A DNA stretch of 55,229 nt from Levilactobacillus fujinensis (GTDB lineage Bacteria; Bacillota; Bacilli; Lactobacillales; Lactobacillaceae), in assembly GCF_003946335.1 (NCBI RefSeq), contig NZ_RHNX01000021.1, positions 1 through 55,229 on the forward strand. Reading direction: 5' to 3'. The notes below the pieces were generated by a model. That model was not told where the DNA came from. It ran no database searches and worked only from the letters and a program-made list of their open reading frames with translations. The position numbers and the translations under genes were made by a program. Shown here piece by piece: positions 1-8,833 of this stretch (within the stretch, counting starts at the first letter, position 1; every line of letters begins with the position of its first letter).

Positions 1-6
1 TCATAC

Positions 7-40
7 AAAAAGAGCCCTAATCACCAAGTGATTAGAACTC
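7..40 (-). terminator. Terminator of serS
   Basis: Read on the minus strand, GAG-tt-CTAATCAC pairs with GTGATTAG-gg-CTC across a 3-nt loop and is followed by five T residues. It lies about 145 nt past the serS stop codon and is a typical intrinsic terminator. Confidence 0.85.
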
Positions 41-185
41 CAATATTTTGTTCACCAACAACAGTTGACGAAGAACCTCTAATCATGCTCTTTATTTTCG
101 CTAGTAACCCTATTACCTGGGGAATTCGTCCTGTCTGTACTGTGATGATTTATCCGGTTGATAATAGATTATTCTCATAATAATT

Positions 186-1457
186 TTATTTTATTACTTG
201 TTGACCGTGCATGTACTTCTGCAAAACCTCCGGAATCTTAACGGTGCCATCTGCTTGTTGATAATTTTCCAAAATCGCAGCAACGGTCCGACCAACGGCC
301 AAACCAGACCCGTTTAACGTGTGGACGTAAGCCACGCTACCATCAGCCTTGCGATAGCGAATCATGGCCCGCCGTGCTTGGAAGTCCAGGCAGTTTGAAC
401 AAGAACTGATTTCACGGTAGATGCCTTGCTCTGGCATCCAAACTTCGACGTCATAGGTCTTGGCGGAAGAGAAGCCCGTGTCCCCAGTGGATAACTTGAT
501 TACGTGATAGGGCAGGTTAAGTTCCCGCAGAACTTCTTCAGCGTTATCGGTCAATTTTTCCAATTCGGCGTATGAGTTTTCTGGCTTGCAGTACTTGACC
601 ATTTCGACCTTGTGAAATTGGTGCATCCGAATCAAGCCCCGAGTATCGCGACCAGCACTCCCCGCTTCGGAACGGAAGCAAGGGGTCATTGCAGTAAAGT
701 AAGTTGGTAATTGATCTTCGCTAAGAATTTCGTCAGCGTAGTAGTTGGTCAATGGGACTTCAGCCGTTGGAATCAGTGTCATACCAGTCGATTCAACCGT
801 GTAGACGTCTTCCTTAAACTTAGGGAATTGACCGGTTCCAAACATGGTCTTACCGGTAACCAAGTATGGTGGAATAATTTCGTGGTACCCCTGCTTTTGC
901 GTGTGCAGGTCTAGCATAAAGCAGTAAACGGCCCGTTCTAGCAGCGCACCGGCATCCTTGTAGTAAACGAAGCGGGCACCAGAAACCTTAGCAGCACGGT
1001 CGAAGTCGAGGATTCCCAAGTTCTCCCCGATTTCCCAGTGGGCTTTCGGTTCGAAGTTGAACTTTGGAAATTCACCCCAGGTCCGCATTTCAACGTTGCT
1101 GTCTTCGTCAGGTCCGATCGGAACATCGTCGGCTGGCAGGTTCGGGAAACGAACGGCTAAATAGTGGAGGCGTTCGGCGACTTCTTCTTGCGCCGTTTCG
1201 GTACTCTTAATATCGTCATTGATCTTCTTAACGTCGTTGATCAACTTTTGACCGGCTTCTGACTTGGGGTCGCTCTGGCTGATTTGCTGCGTCAATTGAT
1301 TTTTTTGGGCCTTGATTTTTTCAACTTTGGTTAGGGCATCGCGATTTTGTTGATCGAGTTGGAGGTATTCATCCACTTCAGCTGGATCTACTTTCCGTGT
1401 CTTCAACTTTTCTTTGACTAATTCTTGATTATTCCGAACAAATTTTGGATCTAACAT
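186..1457 (-). CDS. serS: Seryl-tRNA synthetase
   Basis: This cytoplasmic class II aminoacyl-tRNA synthetase charges tRNA-Ser with serine. The 423-residue product has the usual family length. It starts [10 protein letters not shown], has the N-terminal coiled-coil arm (about residues 30-105, rich in K, Q and E), and then the class II catalytic core. Visible core motifs are [10 protein letters not shown], the motif-2 region [20 protein letters not shown], the serine-site segment [15 protein letters not shown], and the motif-3 region [20 protein letters not shown]. It is transcribed alone, preceded by a T-box leader on the same strand, so expression should respond to uncharged tRNA-Ser. A clear intrinsic terminator follows. 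Identification is essentially certain. Confidence 0.98.
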   Translation of the reverse strand: MLDPKFVRNNQELVKEKLKTRKVDPAEVDEYLQLDQQNRDALTKVEKIKAQKNQLTQQISQSDPKSEAGQKLINDVKKINDDIKSTETAQEEVAERLHYLAVRFPNLPADDVPIGPDEDSNVEMRTWGEFPKFNFEPKAHWEIGENLGILDFDRAAKVSGARFVYYKDAGALLERAVYCFMLDLHTQKQGYHEIIPPYLVTGKTMFGTGQFPKFKEDVYTVESTGMTLIPTAEVPLTNYYADEILSEDQLPTYFTAMTPCFRSEAGSAGRDTRGLIRMHQFHKVEMVKYCKPENSYAELEKLTDNAEEVLRELNLPYHVIKLSTGDTGFSSAKTYDVEVWMPEQGIYREISSCSNCLDFQARRAMIRYRKADGSVAYVHTLNGSGLAVGRTVAAILENYQQADGTVKIPEVLQKYMHGQQVIK

Positions 1458-1493
1458 ATGAAAATCCCCTTTGCTAAATAGAATAGACTGAGA

Positions 1494-1745
1494 AAAAATA
1501 AAAACGCCTCATAACCCGGTTAATCCAGGTTATGGGACGTTAGTTTATTAACGTGGTACCACCCAACTTGACACAAGAATGATTGTGTCCTCTGCGAGTA
1601 TAACGCCTCACCGTGTCTCCTTCGAACGGAAACAAACGCTAAGTGGCGGATTCACTGGCAACTCCCGCTAACTTCCACCGACCGTTAGCTCTCTAGGATG
1701 AAGTAACCAGCTACTGTTCACTATGACTGCGCTTTCATATTACAT
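1494..1745 (-). ncRNA. T-box leader of serS
   Basis: The minus strand carries the T-box core GGGTGGTACCACG (1552-1564), followed by a strong terminator stem (1497-1541; CATAACC pairs with GGGTTATG) and a T-rich tail, immediately upstream of serS. The region 5' to it can fold into the long Stem I expected for the class. A UCC triplet at 1648-1650 (minus strand) is a candidate serine specifier codon, but I could not fold the RNA to confirm it. T-box RNAs bind uncharged tRNA and then prevent termination, so serS would be induced when serine charging is low. Confidence 0.93.
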
Positions 1746-1749
1746 TCTT

Positions 1750-1778
1750 AAGGTACTTCTTTTCCGCAGACTTGTCAA
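1750..1778 (-). promoter_or_regulatory. Probable promoter of the serS T-box transcript
   Basis: A consensus -35 box TTGACA (minus strand, 1773-1778) is followed after 17 nt by TACCTT (1750-1755), a weak -10 box. The position fits the 5' end of the T-box leader. Confidence 0.55.
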
Positions 1779-1888
1779 TAACTTTTTATCATTCTAGTAA
1801 TCATTTCTCAATTATTTTAACTTACTAATCCGGTGTGATACCGGGGCTGCCCGGCATTGTGGTCAGGCCAAAAAATTATTTAAATATT

Positions 1889-1975
1889 ATAGCCTAGTGG
1901 CGCAATCCATGTCTATTTTTGTACAGTAAAGGCCCGGCGCACCGGGCCTTTACTGTACATTTTTAACTTTCAACC
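1889..1975. repeat. Perfect 18-bp palindrome ending in the shared repeat terminus
   Basis: Positions 1920-1937 and 1942-1959 form a perfect 18-bp inverted repeat, TGTACAGTAAAGGCCCGG with its complement, around the 4-nt loop CGCA. It is followed on the plus strand by TTTTTAACTTTCAACCTCG. The last part matches the terminus of the intergenic repeat family described elsewhere. A degraded relative with TGTACA, AAGG, CCTTTACTGTACA and AACTTTCAGTCTCG lies near 43438-43498. The stem with its plus-strand T-run could terminate transcription, but no plus-strand gene precedes it. Confidence 0.75.
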
Positions 1976-2077
1976 TCGTTATAGCCTCAAAGTATTTATT
2001 ACGACCACTGGCGCAATGCTACTAAGATTCAAATTAGACAGCGTGATTCCGTCATTGCCTCACTGGTCAGCAAATAT

Positions 2078-2148
2078 GAGACGCCTGAACTTGACGCCTT
2101 TCAGGCAGTCGAAAGCCCCGTCCTTTGGTTGGTGGCATCCCGCCAGCT
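2078..2148 (+). repeat. Fragment of intergenic repeat, module A
   Basis: The segment starts GAGACGCCTGAACTTGACG and contains CCCCGTCCTTTGGTTGG, matching the central part of the module seen at 38140-38332 and 41091-41391. Both ends are missing. It sits just past the end of the secreted-protein gene. Confidence 0.7.
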
Positions 2149-2175
2149 AATCGTCTTTTGTCCCCCTCTGCAATC

Positions 2176-2817
2176 CTAATCCGCATCCTGGGCAACTTTG
2201 ACCGTGGTATCGGCTGTGGTGCCGCTAACCTTGTAGACTTGTTTCCCGTTCTGCCAAGTCACCGAATTGGCTTCATCATCGTCGGTTTGACTATAAACCG
2301 TAATGGCCCCAGTGTCAGCACCTTTCGGCAGGCTTGTCTCGGTAATTTGCTGGTTGACCTGCTTAGCGAACTGTTTCGGTGTCCCAGCCGCATCGGCATT
2401 ACTGGTAACGGCCGTGACCGACCAGCCGCCTTTATTCCAATGCACGTAGGTATGGCCCATCGTGCCTTGAACCACCGCTGTCGTATTTTTATTCAATTTT
2501 ACCGAAGCACCGTCTGTGTTTCCACCAACGTAATCGACTTGTTTTTCCGCCGTTGTGCTGGTGCCATACGTCTTTTTCTGAAAGGTGGCTGACTGGTCAC
2601 TATTGCCATCATACTTAACCGTGTAATTCTGTTTTGTTCCACTAGTACTAGTAGCCGTCAGCGTGGTCCCATCCGTTTTGGCCGATGTTGGCGCCACTGT
2701 CTGGCCAACTGAACTTACATCGTTGGCCGCATGCATCTGAACTACGGTGCCTGAACCTAACGTGAGGACGGCTAAAGCGACCGTAACCGCCGTCACGATT
2801 TTTGTTTTTTGTTGCAT
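2176..2817 (-). CDS. Secreted protein of unknown function
   Basis: I do not recognise a family. The 213-residue product has a clear signal peptide (MQQKTK, then a hydrophobic run up to about residue 29, ending near MHAAND), so it should be exported. The mature part is rich in Thr, Gly, Ser and Asp, with few charged helices and no cysteines. The segment GHTYVHWNKGGWSVTAVTSN suggests a small beta-rich domain. The start has an AAGGAG ribosome binding site about 10 nt upstream. It lies only 23 nt downstream of the lysozyme gene on the same strand and is probably co-transcribed, which hints at a cell-wall role. That role is inferred from context only. Confidence 0.75.
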   Translation of the reverse strand: MQQKTKIVTAVTVALAVLTLGSGTVVQMHAANDVSSVGQTVAPTSAKTDGTTLTATSTSGTKQNYTVKYDGNSDQSATFQKKTYGTSTTAEKQVDYVGGNTDGASVKLNKNTTAVVQGTMGHTYVHWNKGGWSVTAVTSNADAAGTPKQFAKQVNQQITETSLPKGADTGAITVYSQTDDDEANSVTWQNGKQVYKVSGTTADTTVKVAQDAD

Positions 2818-2840
2818 ATTTATTCAGCTCCTTTTCCTTA

Positions 2841-4196
2841 TTATTCAGTGACGTACGCCATCTGTGCCGTGACATATTTACCATTACTTAACACGAAATA
2901 ACGTGATCCGGTCAACCGTTTTTTAACCGCGGTGACCGTAAGGGTCGTTCCCTTTGCCACCTTAGTTGCCCGGTTGGCCTTCTTAAAGGAACTACTCGTG
3001 TATTCATAAACCGGCTTCTTACTGGTGATGACCTTATTGGTGCCTAACGACTCATAGTACGCGTGGTCGGAAAATTGTGTATTCGCTGACAGGTAGCCCA
3101 GTTTCGTCTTAATCCGGTATGACTTGCCACTTGAGGCCTTAACGACCTTTCCGGCAACTGTATCACCAGCGACATAGTAACTCCCCGTCTTCTTGGTCAG
3201 ACTTGCGTTCGAATAAACGTACAACTTCTTTTTCAGGTTAAAGGAACCGTGTTGCCCAACCCAGTAGCCAGTAACGTCCTCAGACAGGACCCATTTGTTC
3301 AGGCCCTCTAAGTAAATTGCCTGTTGCGACTTCGACTGTGTGACCGACTTGACCTGCGTCACCTGATAAAACTTTTGCCGGTCGCTTGCCGCAATGGCAT
3401 TGCCGTCCGCATCCTTAGTCGCACCCGTATGTAAATAGACGTGCTGGCCCTTTTTATAGCTGCTATACGCATAAGTCGTGGTCGTCGTGTGCGTTAATGC
3501 CGTGGTCACGCCATCGGTCCACCAGGAGACGGGCTGAACCGATGTCACAGCCTTACTGTTGTCGGTATATTCACCCAACGCCGATAAGTAATTGTGGTCT
3601 GTATACTGCCACAGTGCATGCGCAATCGTTGGCGTATAGGAGTAATTCGCAATCCACTGGGCGTCAAAACTTTGACGCGCCGTATTCGCATAACTGGTCG
3701 CAAATGATTGGTAAGAGTAGAAGACTAACTTTTTATTGGTCAACGCACTCATTTCGTCATACCAGGCCTTAACGGCAGCGTTGGTAGTCCCAGATGTCAC
3801 GTCATTTTCTTCAAAATCTAGAACGTAAAATTGCGCACTCTTATTCGACCGATTGTAGAAATCCTTAGCCTCCTGTTTGGCACTGGTTGCGCTGGTGAAT
3901 CGTGCGTAATCATATTCGCCAAACGGAATCCCGTACTTCACGTAAAGCGCGGTATTATTGGCCGCGTACAGGTCTTGGTAGGATGACCCATACTGCCGTC
4001 GATTAATGACAAACGAAACCTGACTCTTCAGATTGGCGACCTGACTAGCCGTTAACTTCCCCTGCCATTCAGAAATATCCGGAATGGCTAAGGTGCTCGC
4101 GTTGGCAACGGTTTGACCGCCCCATGCGATTCCCATGAGGGCACTAACAGCAATGGCTGCTTGTGCCACCCGTTTGGCCCATAGATGTGTTGACAT
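2841..4196 (-). CDS. Secreted GH25-family lysozyme (N-acetylmuramidase) with SLAP-like C-terminus
   Basis: The protein should hydrolyse peptidoglycan glycan strands outside the cell. From the chosen ATG (AGGGAAG ribosome binding site, 8-nt spacer) it has 451 residues; a GTG three codons earlier overlaps that site and is less likely. A signal peptide occupies about residues 1-33. The GH25 domain follows, with the conserved start IPDISEWQG and the acidic catalytic segment YVLDFEEND, and later WIANYSYTPTIAHALWQYTD, typical of the family. The remaining roughly 230 residues are Lys/Tyr/Ser-rich repeats resembling the SLAP or SH3-like wall-binding modules of lactobacilli (for example KKKLYVYSNASLTKKTGSYY). 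It is the first gene of a probable two-gene unit with the secreted protein at 2176-2817. Confidence 0.93.
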   Translation of the reverse strand: MSTHLWAKRVAQAAIAVSALMGIAWGGQTVANASTLAIPDISEWQGKLTASQVANLKSQVSFVINRRQYGSSYQDLYAANNTALYVKYGIPFGEYDYARFTSATSAKQEAKDFYNRSNKSAQFYVLDFEENDVTSGTTNAAVKAWYDEMSALTNKKLVFYSYQSFATSYANTARQSFDAQWIANYSYTPTIAHALWQYTDHNYLSALGEYTDNSKAVTSVQPVSWWTDGVTTALTHTTTTTYAYSSYKKGQHVYLHTGATKDADGNAIAASDRQKFYQVTQVKSVTQSKSQQAIYLEGLNKWVLSEDVTGYWVGQHGSFNLKKKLYVYSNASLTKKTGSYYVAGDTVAGKVVKASSGKSYRIKTKLGYLSANTQFSDHAYYESLGTNKVITSKKPVYEYTSSSFKKANRATKVAKGTTLTVTAVKKRLTGSRYFVLSNGKYVTAQMAYVTE

Positions 4197-4366
4197 ACTT
4201 GGCACTTCCCTATTTAGATTTGGTGAGTTCGTTTGCTTTCTATCAGAAACGTCCTTGATTCTTTCACCACCTCATCTCTCAACCACATTCTACTTTAAGC
4301 CACTAAAATGTAGATTACGTGTCAGGGGGATTGCAGTTCAGTTACCGGCCTTTACAATTATATTTA

Positions 4367-4540
4367 TTACAGAAACGCCGCTAAATCAACGATAGTCGTG
4401 ATAATCCAAGCGTAAAATGGTTGGTAGTTTGAACCGACCAAGATGCCGACTGACCACCATTGCGTCCAGTTCAAATTGGGAAAGGTCGGGTCATAACCGT
4501 CATTAGTCAGAATGTTCAGCTCTCGTAATCGTTCAAATAG
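4367..4540 (-). pseudogene. C-terminal remnant of a membrane protein
   Basis: An open frame of 57 codons directly follows an in-frame TAA and ends at a TAA. It reads LFERLRELNILTNDGYDP, continues through NLNWTQWWSVGILVG, and ends in a hydrophobic YAWIITTIVDLAAFL. There is no start codon and no ribosome binding site, and the composition looks like real membrane-protein sequence, so I read it as the tail of a deleted gene. I cannot name the parent family. The rest of the 4197-4669 gap holds only the purH control region. Confidence 0.5.
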
Positions 4541-4573
4541 TTAAGTGACCAATCAATGCGTCTTTTCCTCCGG

Positions 4574-4617
4574 CTATACGAATATTTATATTTTGTTCCC
4601 GTTGATTGTTCGGTTAA
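4574..4617 (+). promoter_or_regulatory. PurR operator (pair of PurBoxes) upstream of purH
   Basis: ATTGTTCGGTTAA at 4605-4617 matches 12 of 13 positions of the inverted PurBox consensus AWWGTTCGGWWWT of Gram-positive PurR. CTATACGAATATT at 4574-4586 matches 10 of 13 positions of the direct PurBox AWWWCCGAACWWT. The gap is 18 nt, close to the usual 16-17. PurR with PRPP would control purH from here. Confidence 0.65.
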
Positions 4618-4669
4618 GAACACGTATGATGGACATATCTTAGGAAGACTTAAATTAGGAGGTTCTCTC

Positions 4670-6199
4670 ATGCGCCGTGCATTGCTTAGCGTTTCTGATA
4701 AAACTGGTCTGGTCGAATTTGCCCAAAATCTGATTGCTCAAAACTTCGAAATTGTCTCCACTGGCGGCACCCAAGCCTTTTTAGCTGCGGCTGATGTCCC
4801 AGTCATCCCGATTGAAGAGGTGACGCACTTTCCAGAAATGCTGGATGGACGCGTTAAAACCCTAAATCCGCTGGTCTTCGGTGGTATTCTAGCAAAGCGT
4901 GAGAACCCCGTTCACCGACAAACGTTAGTTGAACACAACATTACGCCCATCGACTTGGTCTGCGTCAATCTGTACCCCTTTGCACAAACGATTCAAGAAC
5001 CCAACGTCACCCTCGCTGCGGCCGTTGAACAGATCGATATCGGTGGCCCCTCTTTGATTCGCGCTGCCGCTAAGAACTACAATGACGTGCTGGTCGTCTG
5101 TGATCCCGACGACTACGATCAAGTCAGTCACGCCTTGGCTGAACATACCGATGACACCCGTCTGCGCAAGCACTTAGCCGCCAAGGTCTTCCATCACACA
5201 GCTCACTATGATGCCGTCATCGCCAACTACTTGACCGATGATACTAAGCCAGAAACGTTGACACTGACCTATGAACGGAAGCAAGCACTGCGTTATGGTG
5301 AAAATCCCCAACAAACGGCGACCTTCTACCAAGACTGTCAGCCAGCGCCCTTCTCAATTGCGGCAGCTAAGCAGCTCCACGGGAAGCCGCTTTCCTTTAA
5401 CAACATCAAAGACGCCGATGCCGCACTGGGTTTAATTCGCGAATTCGACGATCCAACCGTCGTGGCCTTAAAACACATGAACCCTTGTGGTATTGGCTCA
5501 GCCAACACGTTGGAAGCCGCTTGGGACAAATGTTACGCGGCCGATTCCATGTCCATCTTCGGCGGCATCATTGTCCTCAACCGCCGTGTTGACTTGGCAA
5601 CCGCAACCAAGATGCATCAACTCTTCCTAGAGATCATCATTGCACCAGCCTTCGATGATGATGCGTACGCCGTACTCGCTAAGAAGAAAAACCTCCGTCT
5701 CTTAACGGTCGATTTTTCCAATGCCAAAGCACCGGAAGACGACGAATTGATCAGTGTCCGTGGCGGCCTGTTGCGTCAAGAACGGGATAATATTGTCGAT
5801 GATCCGGCTGAATTTCAGGTGGTGACGACCGCTCAGCCGACCGCTGAACAAATGTCCGCGATTACCTTTGGTCTCAAGGCCATCAAATTCATTAAGAGTA
5901 ACGCCATCGTCATCAACACACCGGATCAAACGCTTGGCGTTGGTCCTGGTCAAATGAACCGAATCGATGCGGTGAAGATTGCCGTCGGAAAGGCCGAGGT
6001 CAAGGAGCACTATGCTCAAGCCGTTTTAGTCTCTGATGCCTTCTTCCCCATGGATGACTGTGTCGCATTTGCCGCTGAACACGGTATCAAGGTTATTGCC
6101 GAACCCGGTGGCAGTATCCGCGACAAGGACTCCATCGCCATGGCCGAAAAACATGGCGTGGCCCTCGTCTTCACGGGCAACCGTCATTTCCGCCACTAA
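4670..6199 (+). CDS. purH: Bifunctional AICAR formyltransferase / IMP cyclohydrolase
   Basis: The enzyme carries out the last two steps of IMP synthesis: formylation of AICAR, then cyclisation of FAICAR. The chosen ATG has the ribosome binding site AGGAGG, giving 509 residues, the usual length. The cyclohydrolase domain (about 1-195) has [25 protein letters not shown] and [15 protein letters not shown]. The transformylase domain has GENPQQ, the catalytic ALKHMNPCG (Lys-His), [26 protein letters not shown] and the C-terminal FTGNRHFRH. Where most family members have RVKTLHPxxHGG this one reads [12 protein letters not shown], losing two normally conserved histidines. No other purine gene is adjacent, so it may serve AICAR recycling or act with a pathway located elsewhere. 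Confidence 0.96.
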   Translation: MRRALLSVSDKTGLVEFAQNLIAQNFEIVSTGGTQAFLAAADVPVIPIEEVTHFPEMLDGRVKTLNPLVFGGILAKRENPVHRQTLVEHNITPIDLVCVNLYPFAQTIQEPNVTLAAAVEQIDIGGPSLIRAAAKNYNDVLVVCDPDDYDQVSHALAEHTDDTRLRKHLAAKVFHHTAHYDAVIANYLTDDTKPETLTLTYERKQALRYGENPQQTATFYQDCQPAPFSIAAAKQLHGKPLSFNNIKDADAALGLIREFDDPTVVALKHMNPCGIGSANTLEAAWDKCYAADSMSIFGGIIVLNRRVDLATATKMHQLFLEIIIAPAFDDDAYAVLAKKKNLRLLTVDFSNAKAPEDDELISVRGGLLRQERDNIVDDPAEFQVVTTAQPTAEQMSAITFGLKAIKFIKSNAIVINTPDQTLGVGPGQMNRIDAVKIAVGKAEVKEHYAQAVLVSDAFFPMDDCVAFAAEHGIKVIAEPGGSIRDKDSIAMAEKHGVALVFTGNRHFRH

Positions 6200-6214
6200 A
6201 CCAACACCACGCAA

Positions 6215-6633
6215 AGAGAGTGGGATAAAAGGCGCTTAGCTGGCGAGCTGGAAGCCCGTCCTTTGGCTGGAAGCGTTCCCCACAGCCAGCGGAATCCCTG
6301 GCAGCCGGAGTGCGGCTGTTTTCACTAATTTAGCCGTAATAATTCCTACTGTCGCAAGAGCAACGTAAACAATTTGGCTTTCAACCTTCAAGTTATCAGT
6401 TTTAAGCGGAGTCAGCTGCCTTTTGTCCCACGTTTCAGCAACGTAAATTCGGAGATACCAAAAGAGCCTGGGGGTATCCCAGACTCTTTTATTTACGCCA
6501 TTATAATGTCGAAACGTGCGCCATAAGGCAGTTTGTTGCGCTTAACCCGATAGCAAAAATTATGCCAAAGTCAGGCATAATCCCTGCTATCACGTTAATA
6601 CTCGCAAACTAATCGCCTTATGTCCCACTCTCT
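6215..6633. repeat. Composite intergenic repeat bounded by 20-bp inverted repeats
   Basis: The gap between purH and the SDR gene is framed by AGAGAGTGGGATAAAAGGCG (6215-6234) and the inverted CGCCTTATGTCCCACTCTCT (6614-6633), 18 of 20 bases matching. Inside lies a module A copy (about 6238-6391) with CCCGTCCTTTGGCTGG, CCACAGCCAGCGGAATCCC and the end GGCTTTCAACCTTC. After it come a second inverted GCCTTTTGTCCCACGTTTC (about 6419-6437) and a terminator hairpin. The later part recurs in opposite orientation at 35319-35415. Confidence 0.7.
6460..6491. terminator. Bidirectional terminator hairpin within the repeat
   Basis: AAAAGAG-c-CTGGG pairs with CCCAG-a-CTCTTTT and is followed by TTATTT. It can terminate purH (plus) and the SDR gene (minus). 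A near copy ends the RelB/toxin unit at 35319-35347. Confidence 0.7.
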
Positions 6634-6641
6634 AACTAAAA

Positions 6642-7376
6642 TTACTGTGCTGAAATACCACCATCCACGACAAATTCAGACCCCGTTGCGTAACTGGCGT
6701 CGTCTGATGCCAAGTATAAGACCAGCTTAGAAACTTCTTCTGGCTTGGCGATTCGCCGTAACGGAATCGTTTTCGCAAATTGCTTAACGGCTTCCTCCGT
6801 TCCGGGCTGCGAGATCATGGGCGTTTCGATGACTCCAGGATGGACCGAGTTCACACGAACACCGGCGGGGGCTAATTCTAACGCGGCTGCCTTGGTCATC
6901 CCTCGTACCGCAAACTTGGTATCGGTGTACCCCACGGCACCACCGACCAGACCATTCAGCGACGAAATATTAACAATAGACCCAAAACCTTGTTCTGTCA
7001 TGGGCTTCGCCACGGTCTTTACTCCCAGGAACGTTCCCAATTGGTTGATTTTGAAGATCTTCACGTAGTCGTCCACGCTAATATCCTGCAGCGCTTTGGC
7101 AAAGGTAATGCCAGCGTTATTGACCAGAATATCGACCTTCCCAAACTTCGCTAATGTTTGCGCCAGTACTTCCTGCCAGCCACGCTCACTCGAAACGTCA
7201 TGCTTTACGAACAAAGCGTTCTTTCCCAATTCCGCAACTAATTGCTGGCCCTCAGCTTCCTTAATATCCGTAACAACGACCTTAGCACCTTCACTGACAA
7301 ACAAACGTGCATGCGCAGCACCCATTCCCTGAGCAGCACCCGTAATAATTGCGACTTTATCCGCTAATCTTCCCAT
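6642..7376 (-). CDS. Short-chain dehydrogenase/reductase (SDR)
   Basis: This is an NAD(P)-dependent oxidoreductase of the classical SDR family; the substrate cannot be read from sequence. The ATG chosen has GGAGG with an 8-nt spacer and gives 244 residues. Diagnostic motifs are the cofactor loop GAAQGMGAA (TGxxxGxG-type) near residue 13, NNAG, NISSLNG with the catalytic serine, and YTDTK with the Tyr-x-x-x-Lys pair. The end YATGSEFVVDGGISAQ is very like lactobacillar R-specific alcohol dehydrogenases and 3-alpha/20-beta-type hydroxysteroid dehydrogenases. An upstream in-frame ATG at 7493 would add 39 residues unlike the family and lacks a good ribosome binding site. Confidence 0.92.
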   Translation of the reverse strand: MGRLADKVAIITGAAQGMGAAHARLFVSEGAKVVVTDIKEAEGQQLVAELGKNALFVKHDVSSERGWQEVLAQTLAKFGKVDILVNNAGITFAKALQDISVDDYVKIFKINQLGTFLGVKTVAKPMTEQGFGSIVNISSLNGLVGGAVGYTDTKFAVRGMTKAAALELAPAGVRVNSVHPGVIETPMISQPGTEEAVKQFAKTIPLRRIAKPEEVSKLVLYLASDDASYATGSEFVVDGGISAQ

Positions 7377-7423
7377 TGAAAAAGCCTCCATTTCATCAAA
7401 ATAGGTATAAGAGGCAGTATAGT

Positions 7424-7437
7424 CGAATGCGCTTTCA
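7424..7437 (-). promoter_or_regulatory. cre-like site upstream of the SDR gene
   Basis: On the minus strand TGAAAGCGCATTCG matches 12 of 14 positions of the CcpA operator consensus TGWAARCGYTWNCW. It lies about 48 nt upstream of the SDR start codon, a position compatible with carbon catabolite control. Confidence 0.45.
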
Positions 7438-7546
7438 TTAGCATCTAATTTGCCTACCATTATAGTTAATCCTACTAAAGAATCTTTAAACATTGAGCGT
7501 TCTGGGTACCCTTTACTTCCTCACAGGCCTATCATTTGAACTACAT

Positions 7547-7593
7547 CGTAAGGCTTCATGGGGTGAAGTTCTTACGTCCACCATTGCTGGTGG
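7547..7593 (+). other. Two adjacent hairpins in the leader of the glycosyltransferase gene
   Basis: CGTAAG (7547-7552) pairs with CTTACG (7571-7576), enclosing an inner CTTCA/TGAAG stem. The next bases, CCACC-attgct-GGTGG (7578-7593), form a second hairpin. There is no T-run after either, so they look like leader structure rather than terminators. The rest of the 7377-7712 gap shows only the cre-like site and the ribosome binding site GGGGAGGAA before 7713. Confidence 0.4.
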
Positions 7594-7712
7594 GACTAAT
7601 TGATTATGCCTATCCGAAAGATAGCTAAAGTTTTGAGCCAGTTAGTTGTCTTGGCTTCTTATTTTCTAGCTTCGAGTGGGCACACATCTACTTTCTTTGG
7701 GGAGGAACCAAC

Positions 7713-8726
7713 ATGATAACAACAACTTTGCCAAGTCTGACCATTGTGTCTCCATGCTATAACGAGGAACCCATGTTGCCAGCCAGTGCTCCTATTTTAC
7801 AGAATATTATGACGCACTTAATTCGCGACCATCAAATTGCAGAAAATAGTAAGATTCTCTTCGTTGACGATGGGAGCCAGGATAACACTTGGCAACTCAT
7901 TTGCGATTTACAACAGAAAGACCCGCTATTTACGGGTCTGCGCTTTAGCCGTAATTACGGGCAAGAGGCTGCCTTGATGGCTGGCATGCAAACGGCTCAC
8001 CGACATGCCGACCTGGTCATTACCATTGACGCTGACCTGCAAGACGACCCGACGTTGATTCCTGCCATGGTCGCGCAGGCCCAGCGCGGCTTCGATATCG
8101 TTTACGGCGTTCGTAATGACCGCTCGACCGATTCCTGGTTCAAACGAACCACCGCCAACGGCTTCTACTGGACGATGGGTAAGCTCGGCGTTAATCTCGT
8201 ACCGAATCATTCCGACTTTCGTTTACTGACTAAACGCGTCATCACCGCTCTCATGCAGTGTCATGAAAGCAAACCATTCCTGCGGGGAATTATTCCACAA
8301 TTGGGATTCCCGTCCACTAGACTCTACTATAAACGGCAGCCTCGTCAGGCCGGCGTCTCCAAGTACCCCCTAAATAAAATGTTGCGATTCGCGTTAGATG
8401 GCATCTTATCCTTTTCTATTGCCCCCATTCGTGCCGTGCTGTACGCGGGAACCGTTATTTGTGGCACTGCCCTCCTTATGTTGATTTGGATTCTGGTCCA
8501 ACACCTCCGTGGCGCCGTCATCACTGGCTGGAGCTCCATCATGGCTTCCCTATGGTTTCTCGGTGGTTTTCAGTTAATTGCTATCAGTATTATTGGTGAA
8601 TACGTTGGCCGGACCTTCACTGAAGTCAAACACCGGCCACGCTACATCGTTCAAACGGATACCTATTCTGCAACCTTTCATGTCTCGACCCCTGCATTGA
8701 CTTTGGCGCATCGCTCCGTTAAATGA
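7713..8726 (+). CDS. Family 2 glycosyltransferase, polyprenyl-phosphate sugar transferase type
   Basis: The protein resembles GtrB/DPM1-like enzymes that load a sugar from a nucleotide donor onto undecaprenyl phosphate at the cytoplasmic face. It has 337 residues. The GT2 fold shows VSPCYNEE near the N-terminus, FVDDGSQDNTW, FSRNYGQEAALMAG, the metal-binding TIDADLQDDP (DxD type), and RGIIPQLGFP. Two membrane helices (about residues 232-260 and 275-295) precede IIGEYVGRTFTEVKHRPRYIV, the usual end of this subgroup. The membrane glycosyltransferase 107 nt downstream would be the natural user of the lipid-linked sugar, giving a two-component system that decorates a wall polymer or lipoteichoic acid. 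That pairing is inference from order and family. Confidence 0.92.
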   Translation: MITTTLPSLTIVSPCYNEEPMLPASAPILQNIMTHLIRDHQIAENSKILFVDDGSQDNTWQLICDLQQKDPLFTGLRFSRNYGQEAALMAGMQTAHRHADLVITIDADLQDDPTLIPAMVAQAQRGFDIVYGVRNDRSTDSWFKRTTANGFYWTMGKLGVNLVPNHSDFRLLTKRVITALMQCHESKPFLRGIIPQLGFPSTRLYYKRQPRQAGVSKYPLNKMLRFALDGILSFSIAPIRAVLYAGTVICGTALLMLIWILVQHLRGAVITGWSSIMASLWFLGGFQLIAISIIGEYVGRTFTEVKHRPRYIVQTDTYSATFHVSTPALTLAHRSVK

Positions 8727-8816
8727 GGCGATGACTGGACTATGTCGCCTAGTTTAAATCTCAGTATTGCTGTTACAACAGTCATACTAGGTGTTTTAGA
8801 ACTTTCAATCTTTAGT
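8727..8816 (+). repeat. Intergenic repeat, right end of module B
   Basis: The segment GGCGATGACTGG, then CTCAGTATTGCTGTTACAAC, then GTGTTTTAGAACTTTCAATC aligns base for base with the right end of module B at 21560-21655. It fills the gap between the two glycosyltransferase genes, ending just before the AGGAGGAGG ribosome binding site of the second. Confidence 0.7.
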
Positions 8817-8833
8817 AAGGAGGAGGTCTCACC

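Noticed and set aside
1920-1959. Phage or plasmid attachment site
   Set aside because: No integrase, tRNA gene or duplicated core is nearby.
2125-2592. 155-codon plus-strand frame
   Set aside because: It begins in a repeat fragment and lies antisense to a well-supported secreted protein gene.
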